From NCBI GenBank assembly GCA_004352715.1, contig SCFE01000048.1, positions 1,563,970 through 1,627,969 of the forward strand: DNA of 64,000 nt, written 5' to 3'. The notes under the pieces are model-generated. The model saw only the letters and a program-made list of their open reading frames with translations. It was not told the origin of the DNA and did not search any database. The DNA is from Hofstenia miamia (taxonomy: Eukaryota > Xenacoelomorpha > Acoela). The position numbers and the translations under genes were made by a program. Shown piece after piece: positions 55,461-64,000 of the stretch. Numbering within the stretch: the first letter of the stretch is position 1; every line of letters starts with the position of its first letter.

Positions 55461-56154
55461 AAGAAAACGCCATACTTTGAGCTTCAACTCGTGCAGTATT
55501 CCAATCAAGAAAAATATGTCATTTTCTCCGATGATTAGAACATACAATATCAACCATCCACTGAAGGTATAAATATTTTCAATATACAGGTATCTAATCT
55601 CTTAAGTGGATGTCTGCAATTACTCTTTGCGAAAAGATACAAGTGTGATTTCGAGGATAAAATAGGAAAAATAGTTGGAACTGAAACATTTTCCTACCTC
55701 CTGTTTTACAAAAGATTCAGTGTTCTATTTAACCAGACACAAGATTACTCAAATCTTATAATACCTGAATACAGTTTTTATATATTTGGCCAGTTTTCTA
55801 CAGAGATCGATGTTATTTGCTACAATGAGTCGAATACTAAATTTAATCTTTACTTGGGTATTCTCAACAACTCTAGCTATTTAATAGATATTCTAGATTA
55901 CTACTATTTTGGAACAAGAACCAAATGCATTTATAAGCCAAGCACTCTTGAAAAAATGTTGTTTGTGTCAATTCAAATCTAATTTCAATAATTTCTGTGC
56001 GAAATTTCTCAGATATCATTCATATGGGTGGAAACATACATCTGTGATAACAACAATGCAAGTCTGCACGTAATCGATATTGATTTAGAGAATTATGATT
56101 ATCTTATTCTTGTGGTGAATCAGGTGATGTACATAGTGATGAACAAAGTGCTAT
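55461..56154 (+). CDS. Coding-like stretch with two possible very short introns; glycoprotein-like, unassigned
   Basis: Three open segments join in phase if two GT...AG pieces are removed: 55567-55589 (23 nt) and 55965-56012 (48 nt). The second has an intron look, with CTAAT upstream of TTTCTCAG. Segment 1 ends MIRTYNINHPLK. Segment 2 (55590-55964, 125 codons) includes FAKRYKCDFEDKIGKIVGTE, FNQTQDYSNLIIPEYSFYIF and CYNESNTKFNLYLGILNNSS. Segment 3 reads ISFIWVETYICDNNNASLHV then DIDLENYDYLILVV and stops at 56154. Four N-x-S/T sites and scattered Cys suggest an extracellular protein. A 23-nt intron is shorter than animals normally splice, so a frameshifted pseudogene is the main alternative. 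Confidence 0.4.
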
Positions 56155-56179
56155 GACAAGCAATCAGTATGCACCTTAG

Positions 56180-56561
56180 AGCCCCGCTTACACGATAAGT
56201 TTTCCATTATGACTTTTTCTTGATTATTGTATCAATTTTATTATGTAATAACGCTTGCAAACATTTTTATTGAACTGGTAGTTACAGCAAGTAATACCAT
56301 TGGTTTACTTCATGTTCAAATAGTTTTCGTTCATTCAGACTTCTTGTTAAAATGCAAGAACCCATAAGAGATTCATAATTTAAGTTTACACTAAATTTTC
56401 CGTTATTATTTCTTTTCTAAATCGCAAAACTTACCAATATTTTCGGAGGTTGTAAGTTTTCCCTTACGAGCAACTATCTCGGACTAATTTGCGTTTACAC
56501 AATAAGTTTTCCTTTACATAATTCAACGTCATAAGGGAAAACTTGTTGTGTAGCAGGGCTT
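56180..56561. mobile_element. MITE with about 26-bp inverted repeats
   Basis: Left end AGCCCCGCTTACACGATAAG then TTTTCC; reverse-complemented right end AGCCCTGCTACACAACAAG then TTTTCC. They differ by one missing base and a few substitutions. TTA borders both ends in mirror position, which would fit a 3-bp TTA/TAA target site as in PIF/Harbinger elements. Further ACACAATAAGTTTTCC-type copies lie inside (about 56490-56515). No coding capacity. Confidence 0.65.
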
Positions 56562-56720
56562 AAATCTAGTATTAAGTAAAAAGATATTATAACATTGACT
56601 ATAGTGTGGTGTCACTCCAACTCAACAGTGAAAAACATTTCCACTTTATTCTTACGAAATTTGTAATTAACAATTGTACATTAATTCAATTGCATAATTT
56701 TTTAATTTCCCTCGCTTAGG
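56562..56720. other. No gene seen
   Basis: Short A+T-rich spacer. Confidence 0.4.
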
Positions 56721-57365
56721 TGTCATGTCATATTTGACAAAACGTGCTATTTGAAATATTTGAATTTTCTGTTGGAGTTCTGCTGATTTCGTTATCGTAC
56801 AAAAGGTTACGCGAGGAACCTGTCTTTTGTTTTTGCTATACAGTACGATCTCGCTAGTTTTTGTTTACAAATTACCTGTTCTATTACTTATAAATATGCT
56901 ACGATTGTAATATTCCGTTCAATAGTTTAGTTTACTCTGTTCTCTTGACTTGCATATTTTATCTAAAATGCTTTTCTAAATTTCTCAAAGTGCTGACCAG
57001 GGCGCCTTGCGTTGCGACACCTCCCCAAGTTCATCCCATCAGCACTTCGGCAGGTATAGGGATAGGGGCTTTCACACTTGCTCTTCATGTCGTTATTTAT
57101 TTAATTTATTGCTGTCACCTAAATTGCACGAGCTGAAGAAGCACTGAGTGTAGGTTTATTTTACTTGCACGTAGGTTACACATGCACCCAAGAACTCCTA
57201 GGTTTTCTCTCTTTAAATTAGGGCTCTCGTCCAATGCGACTCTTTCTTGTGAGATTCTCTGTATCGGGTCGGCCGAGTGTGGCCACACCCTTCCTGTTAC
57301 CTGATTTCCCGTATTATTTTAACGCTTAAGGTGTACGTTCACCCCGTTATTATCGGATTTCAGTT
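56721..57365. other. GC-richer insertion-like block, possible solo LTR
   Basis: Base composition rises clearly above its surroundings. The block begins TGTCATGTCATATTTGAC, contains a TATAAATA box (about 56889-56896) and T/C-rich downstream sequence. It ends in a GC-rich part with GGGTCGGCCGAGTGTGGCCA. This is the make-up of an LTR, but I could not find a TG...CA boundary with matching target duplication. It might instead be a gene promoter. A 63-codon frame inside it has no domain. Confidence 0.25.
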
Positions 57366-60300
57366 GATTATAATACTGCGACATTGGCAAATCATGCTGT
57401 AATGGCACCAGATTTTATGTTGATGCTACAATAGTTTCGATATTCCAGAACTCTAATGAACCTTTTTATCATGTAGAATAAATTTAACACTGAAAAATAT
57501 AATATTTGAGGTTTTATAGTAATTATTAGACATGTGCAATGTTTGTTATTGATGATATAATAACTGCCTCTGCTATTACAATAATAGTTCTAATAGCTAG
57601 TGCAATAACGATTTGTTTTAATCAAATGTAATGACTTTTTACTTAATCCAATTTGCTTTTCCAGCCATATTACCCAGCCAAATAAATCTACAAGAGCAAT
57701 ATAGGCCATATTTTAAACATACAAAACTGCAAAAAAATTCAATCTACTCTTTTGGAGAAGTTATTGCTAAGAACTTTTAAACAAAACATAATGTTTACTG
57801 CATTATCCAAGCGGGTTTCTAACTTTGGAATGGGGAAAGAAAAGAGTCCTTTCAGGGAAACGGTTTATGAAGCACACTACAAGTGACAATGTATGGATTG
57901 CATAACATCGCATTTAAGATGGGAAAGCTCATACTAGTCCGATGGTTGAATGTTCTTGTCCTTATTCTTAATAAACATAAGCACATAATGCTATGAGACA
58001 CTAAAGAGTACATATTGGAAAGGAAGTGCTTATCATTGCTGGTTGTAAATTCAATGCGGATGCTTAATTCAGCTCGATATAGTTTAGATTAGTGACTTCA
58101 CTGTAAATTTAAGGGGCAGGTGCGAGATGTCAATACGGTACTCCCACCCCCTCAGCCTCCAATTTTATTAAATTTTCAGCAACCGCTTTGATGCAGACTA
58201 GATACATTTAACTAAATATTTTGTACCAGCATAACTATTGAGCCTCCAAAATTGTATAAAGATATTTTATAATTTTATACCCCAATTTTTTGTTATTACT
58301 TTGTTATTTTGAAATGGTGGGGATCCAAAAAACTCCAAATTACAAACTTGGGGCTCCAAATTTGCTTAAAATTTTCTATAATAAGTTATATTTCTATTTT
58401 GTAGAACCAAACATTTTATTGCCATTTGAGGACCTGGTGCGGCCTGCACTCCTTCAGTAGTGTAGGTCAAACATATATTTCATATAATGTGAGCCTTTAT
58501 CAACCATTGACCTTCAAATGATGGAATAAATCAAACTAGTAGTAACATTATTATTGAGGGTCATTTTTATTGTGTTACATGAGCTACAATTATTTCCTCA
58601 ATCTTAAAAAACTGGTCATTCTTTGAAAACAATTGATTTAATATATTTTACACCAAGCAATTTCAGCACGTGCATTCTCAATCGAGATCAGAAGTGTAAG
58701 ACGGTCGGGTCAACCGGCGTGCCATGTCAACATTGTAAGACAGGCCGGTTTAAACTAGATTGAATTTAGCAAAGTAAGACCAGAAAACTGCTCTCAAGCT
58801 TGGTAGCATGCAATAATTTTAAGTCAGATCGTTAAAATTGTACATACAAAATAGAGATTTCTGTATCATTTTACCTTTCAACACTTTAATTCTCTCAAGC
58901 AATATGATGAATTTTGTGCAAGGAAATATGTTGCGACTTCCTCAATGATGATGAACATCGACTTTACCATATGTTGCTCATAGAGAGAAAGACCGTATGC
59001 AACTTGCTCAATATTAGAATATATGATATCATTTAGCATACATCACAAATAAGGAAATATTTCACTTTTGCAGAAACCTCTAGTTCATTTGACACACTTT
59101 ACAATTAAAATGCGTGCCATCTTACTTTGATATTTATCTAAATTTTAGTTTCCTACTCATGTGTAGCTTATCACTACTTATTATTTTTATAGTTATGTGG
59201 GTATGCACATTATTGATCAATGCTACAAGGAAAAAAATTTTCTCTCTCTAAAAAATATACATTATATATATATATAAGATTTGGATTTTTCCTTTCATCG
59301 TCATTACAAAACAAAAATGCTGGGAAATGATTTTCATATTGTAATTCGTAGATCTTATGATGCTAACATCTCCCATAATTTATGATGTTAAAAATGTATT
59401 ATCGTAATACTTTTTGTGATGCAAAAATGCTATAAGTCCAAATCATCATTTGCAAACATTTATGAAATTAAATAATTTAACCCCATTCTATTTTTGGCAA
59501 AAATTTGGACTTAGATTTAAATGAAGTTCGAAGACTTAATATTTATTAAATATTATCCAATTACCAAAAAGGGACTTAAAAATAAACGAAATCAAATCCA
59601 TCCGAATCCGCATCTATGTTGGATTTTAATTCGAATATTAGGAGAGCACAGAAAATTCTTGTGGGTTGCTAGAATTTTTTAGGTAGAAATATATACAGGA
59701 GCTAACACTTTGAGTGGAATACATAAATCAAATTTCTCAGTTAAATTCTTCTATTTTGTAATAAACAGCTAAAGTTTTTCATTTTTAAAAGTCGTTTTTT
59801 AACCACATTTGTTAGAGACAGGTGTTTTTCCAAATGAACTTATTCTGTAAACCAATTTATATTTTGGATTTGAATTCCGATTTGCAATACATTTCCTAAA
59901 TATTTGAACTCAAATCCAAATATAACCAGTGAATTGGAGAAGCATTGACAACTTCTGACACCGATTTAACAATTACATATTCTCGCAAAAATCTTTTCTC
60001 CAAGATGTTGTTAGAGTAATAGAGGATGCACGAAAAGTGACTTATACCGAAAGAAAGTAAAGCCCATTATATTTGTAAGAGCTGCAAAGGCGGATCTCTT
60101 CAATTTTTTAGATTTGTAATTATTTGATTAATATATTTACTTATGTTCTCTACTCATTTTAGATATTAAATATGGTCCTTGACTGAGTAAGAGTGTCATT
60201 TCGGTGAGGCTGTCTTAATAACTTAGTTTGGGCTCGGGGTTGGCCTGTGTCGGAAATTCCTGATAATTTGCAAATCCTGCTAAAGCCCATTATTATACCA

Positions 60301-62442
60301 AGAATATTTCAAAAATTGTGCTACAAAATAATGCTTTTTGCTCTTTGTACCATGAGGAAGAAAATATAAAATAATTTGGACTAATTTCAAGCCTGCTGCC
60401 TGAGCAAAAACTGACCACCGAATTATTGAATTTGCCTATCAAGAACAAGAAAGCGGTTATGCAATTGTCGGTTCAACTCGAAGCATTCAATAAGCATATA
60501 TTTTCTAACCTACCATATTTTATATAGGGAGTCTTTAAATTGACTGATTCACTAGCAATATTTGGGTGTCTGAGTATTACAGTTTTAGAAGTAGCTCATC
60601 TTGTTATTGTCCATGTTAATGCATTCAGCAATAATAAGAGTATTTTCAAACGTTTTATTAATTTATAGCATAAATTGTTTTTAAAAAAATAAAAATAGCA
60701 TTTTGATAAAGTATTTATGAAGTTTAAGAATACATTACAAGTCAAGTTTGTTTTCTTTATAGTATCCATACTTAAAAAACTTTCCATTATTAGCCCATGA
60801 ATATATGTAGCTACCTTTTCAAATATAGTTTGTCATATTGAATTGATTTAAAAATATATATTTAAATATAAATTATGGTACCATTTCGTTACTCTTGGTC
60901 AAACACAACACTGGGCACCTAAGAGTTCAAAAATCAAATATTTAATGGTAATCCATAAATCATTTTGAATCTAATGCAATTTTGCACACTTTGCATCTAT
61001 ATACTGTATATTCTGAGATAAACAAACTTTGCAGCATAGTATTTTTCCTTACATATCCTGTTGGAAAATGCATGCGATTTTTTTGAAAATCATGCATTTT
61101 TTGATAGAATCTTCATAACTATTCTTCTTATGGATTCTGAGAGTGACACAATTTGAAACACAAGCGAAACTTTTACACAGACTAAGTCTCCTAGCCAAGA
61201 AAAATTGGCCAGTTCCATTTGCGAGATCTTATGTGTATCCTATAATTACTGAGAGGCTGATGATTTGTTCCTTAACATTTAAATGCTCGTGCTGCAAGAC
61301 TTTAAAGCTAAAACCACAATTCAGATATCAGGAAAAACAGTTGTGATCTCGAAATCTAGGCCATTAAGGCTATTTAAATTTTTTTCTGTGAATGCAAATG
61401 GTTATGTTGTTGCCAAACTTGAAGAGTGCTATGTCAAATGATTGTTAGAAAGGGGTGAAAACGGAACCTGAACCCTCATTATAACTTGCAAAAACGGTGT
61501 CATGTGTTGTCATGCCTTACTAAATTTTACTATTGCAAATAAATATATATATATATATATATATATAATATACAAGTATACCATTTCCCCAATATGTCTA
61601 TTTCATTCACTCACCTGTAAGAAAAATGAAGTTGTAAAAAATGCTGTTTACAAAAAACCTTGGAATTTAGAATGAATTTCTCAATTGCAATGAAAGGCTG
61701 GTAACAGTAATGCGAATTAGAGCATGTAGGAGTCCATGGATCATTTCCATCATTTTTGTTAGTTTTTGAAACAGCACACTTATAAAAGGCCTGTCTATAA
61801 TCAAAGCAATTAGTGGGCTATAGTCAGAGTTGAAAATGGGCCAATATTTCAGGACCATGCAGAAGCTCAGATTAAAACATAAAAACGGTCTAAACCCAGC
61901 CAAAACAATGGAACCCGGTCCAACCCAATTCCATTCATTGAATTCAATCAGTTAAATAGCAAATATGCAGATTAAGGACTTGAATTACACAAGTAAGAAT
62001 CTTTTCTATTGTTTCCCATAAGTTCTAGTGTTTTGTGGCTCCGCAAGTCACTGTAATGAATATATTTTGAAAATCAAAAATAAAAGTACTTAATCGGTTT
62101 TAACCTGATTAACCTGCTCCTGCAGATTAGCTTGCTTTAACTGGATCCAGCACTACTCTGCACCATTGGTAAGTGCGTGCACAAGTGTTTTAGCCACAAC
62201 TTTAAATTGCCTAGAAAATTGTGCGCAAAATTGTAAGACGGCTGTTACATTCGCTCGTGTTTTGCTGACGTATGTGTGTAACAAGCAATCGTTCTAGAAT
62301 GGTGCCTGCAATGTTTTTTCTATAATATACTCCCTCTATAATGAACATTCTTCTTTCTCCTCTGTAATGAAGTTTCTCTATTAAAATGCTACTATAATCG
62401 AATTTCATGGTGTGATATTTCCTAGTTCATATGGAATTCCGC
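57366..62442. other. No gene seen; one (TA)n tract
   Basis: About 5 kb of A+T-rich DNA. A (TA)n microsatellite lies at 61541-61572. A stretch at about 58110-58460, starting GGGGCAGGTGCGAGATG and ending GGTGCGGCCTGCACTCCT, looks like a small interspersed repeat but has no second copy here. The 67-codon frame at 61143-61346 (with KCSCCK) has no recognisable family. Confidence 0.45.
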
Positions 62443-63396
62443 TACTTCTTTGGCATTAGAAGATCTCCCCATCGCTGATCACTTTTCTAAAAAACGAAAC
62501 AAACAGAACTCCACCACGGAATCCTGCGTTAGTACCCATTCACTCCACTGGCCCGGCTCTGGTTGCAGGATTCGACTCTCTTCAAATCAGTCCTCTTCTG
62601 GAGGTACTGAGGCAATCAGTGGAGAACATAGTCGCGAATGACTCAAATTCTTAGCCGATCTTCTTCTCAAGGTACAAAAACAAATCAATTCCTTACAGGC
62701 TTGCAATCTGACGATGAATGTTTACAGTTACAGGCTGTAATGGAAATGTGCCATCTATTAATAATGGGTAATAAATAAACACTTGGAGGTCTTCCTACTA
62801 AGCAGGTTGTGCCGCCAATTTGCTTAAAATGGAACCCAATTTTGAAATCATGAATAATTCGTGTCGTGCACTCACGTATTTAATGGAATCCCTACCCAGC
62901 ATCACTTCGTCAGTAGTGGAAATATTTCACAAGCCGAGGAAAAAGACCTCGTGATCACATCGGTTTCACTTAGTTCCAATGCATTTGACGAACCCTAGGA
63001 TTTTCCCCCATCGCCATCAGAACTTGTCAACAATCGATTAAGAAAAATTTCAAACAAACTTTGTCATTGTACAAAATCTGAATCGTCAGTTCCTGTACCA
63101 GTACACATGCTACGTATACATCCACCTTCTAAATTGGCTAAGCAAGCAGTTGCTCGTACCCATTCCATTAGGAGATACCCCTCCTCATTCCGTATGTCAA
63201 GATCATTTTTCGCGTCCAATCCATTTAAACCTTCTAGACCCAAAGGTGCAAGTGGCAAGCTGTTTACAAATTTAAATCCTGTTCATTGAGGAACTCGCAG
63301 TGCAAGCTCGGCTCCTGGACATGATTCACATCTTTATAGGTATTCCGCACATGGATTGGAGAGCAATCAAATCGGTTTGTATCCATATAAGTAGTA
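62443..63396 (+). pseudogene. Broken Ser/Pro/Arg-rich coding region, unassigned
   Basis: A GC-richer block with protein-like frames. From about 62920 one frame reads [20 protein letters not shown], a stop (TAG, about 62995), then DFPPSPSELVNNRLRKISNK, CHCTKSESSVPVPVHMLRIH, THSIRRYPSSFRMSRSFFAS and NPFKPSRPKGASGKLFTNLN. A second stop (TGA, about 63288) follows, then GTRSASSAPGHDSHLYRYSA and a final TAG near 63396. An earlier piece (62450-62641, NQSSSGGTEAISGEHSRE) lies in a related frame. With two in-frame stops and no obvious splice sites it looks like a processed or decaying copy of a disordered regulatory-type protein. Family unknown. Confidence 0.4.
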
Positions 63397-63433
63397 ATGG
63401 CCGAGTGAAGGAGACGCCACAAAAATGCCTCTG

Positions 63434-63470
63434 ATTGGCCGAGAGCTTATGACGTCACATGTCACGTGAC
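63434..63470. promoter_or_regulatory. Promoter-like cluster: CCAAT box, CRE, E-box
   Basis: Within 37 bases lie an inverted CCAAT box (GATTGG, 63433-63438), a perfect palindromic CRE (TGACGTCA, 63450-63457) and a perfect palindromic USF/MITF-type E-box (GTCACGTGAC, 63461-63470). A G-rich GGGGGTGGTTGGGGCG word lies about 20 bases further on. Such clustering is typical of animal promoters. No transcript start can be placed, and the nearest coding-like region (62443-63396) is broken and points toward this site rather than away from it. Confidence 0.5.
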
Positions 63471-63472
63471 AG

Positions 63473-64000
63473 ACCGTGAATATCGAAGGGGGTGGTTGGG
63501 GCGTTGAGTCATCTAATTGATACTTGGCGCTAAGTGCTTTGAAGATCTTGCTAATTGATTTTTTTGACAGCTCACTAATGCATTTTTAATTAGCACAATC
63601 GGACCTGCTTTAATGATTCGCACCCAAATTTACTTTGTTTTATATAATGACTAATTTTTCCTAATATACATAACATTGCATTTTGTTATAACACACATTA
63701 CACTCACCTGTATACATTACATCACATTTTGTGATTTTTCTATGGCTGCTTATTTTTACAATCCTTTGTGGGATATGTACACATTACAAACTAATTTTCC
63801 ATTACACGTAAAAACACAGGACGCAATGGCGAACCACACATATCAAATTTTCCATAATTTCGAAAAGAATATACATACATTGCTTATATCGTTTTTGAGA
63901 GACTTCAAAAAAATATTCCTTGCTATCACACATTTCGTTTTCCTCAATGCAATCAATTTTCCATATTTTCGAAAAGGGTACACATACAATGGTTTATTTC
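63473..64000. other. No gene seen; short direct repeats at the window edge
   Basis: Two similar segments of about 50 bases lie about 108 bases apart (63843-63892 and 63951-64000). They share TTTTCCATA, TTTCGAAAAG and CATACA(A/T)TG. This could be the start of a tandem array continuing beyond the window. Confidence 0.4.

Noticed and set aside
56721-57365. Solo LTR with defined ends
   Set aside because: No matching target duplication and no clear CA end were found, so it is listed only as a possible LTR with low confidence.
1-64000. A prokaryotic-style defence system, operon or phage
   Set aside because: Every recognisable gene is a eukaryotic transposon or an isolated animal-type ORF. There are no ribosome-binding sites, operons, phage modules or CRISPR repeats.

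Overview
This window looks like gene-poor, repeat-rich nuclear DNA from an invertebrate animal. It is strongly A+T-rich, has no operons or ribosome-binding sites, and carries many (TA)n microsatellites, five assembly gaps and two isolated N bases. It holds eukaryotic transposon families: Tc1/mariner, Tigger-like, hAT-like, Copia, and LINEs of CR1/Jockey-like and R2/R4-like types. A degenerate TTAGGG array fits an animal. A cnidarian or other marine invertebrate is plausible from the Copia (GalEa-like) and LINE types, but the sequence does not settle it.

Layout. 0-7.8 kb: two identical 410-bp Tigger-like ends, one running into a 1-kb gap; a hammerhead-like motif; an orphan coding fragment; and a 1.5-kb hAT-like element. 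7.8-14.9 kb: mostly featureless A+T-rich DNA with microsatellites. 14.97-16.51 kb: a decayed Tc1-type element with both terminal inverted repeats. 16.7-17.3 kb: a LINE 3' fragment. 17.3-27 kb: almost no genes, but a degenerate telomere-like array near 22.5 kb and a 30-bp perfect palindrome near 21.9 kb. 27.1-29.95 kb: a decayed Copia element with short LTRs, flanked by inverted copies of another repeat. 30.1-31.3 kb: two dead mariner-type transposases. 32.7-41 kb: a LINE graveyard containing CR1-like ORF1, endonuclease, RT and 3'-end pieces, and an R2/R4-like LINE whose two halves lie tail to tail beside a gap; a small hAT-type MITE sits at 34.5 kb. 42.0-43.4 kb: the best-preserved feature, a Tc1/mariner-type element with 24-bp perfect inverted repeats, TA duplication and an uninterrupted 352-codon transposase.

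43.4-51 kb is the likeliest host-gene territory. It has a frameshifted minus-strand gene opposite a first-exon-like plus-strand ORF, then a divergent pair of unassigned ORFs (483 codons minus, 195 codons plus). 52-56.6 kb has hAT-like repeats, a coding-like stretch with two possible very short introns and several N-glycosylation sites, and a MITE. 56.7-62.4 kb is mostly empty. 62.4-63.5 kb has a Ser/Pro/Arg-rich broken coding region followed by a CCAAT/CRE/E-box cluster that resembles a promoter.

I found no convincing tRNA, rRNA or CRISPR array and no clearly new multi-gene system. The items most worth checking are the intact mariner-type element with its duplicated CCAAT segment, the unassigned 47.5-50.8 kb ORF pair, and the possible micro-intron gene at 55.5-56.2 kb.
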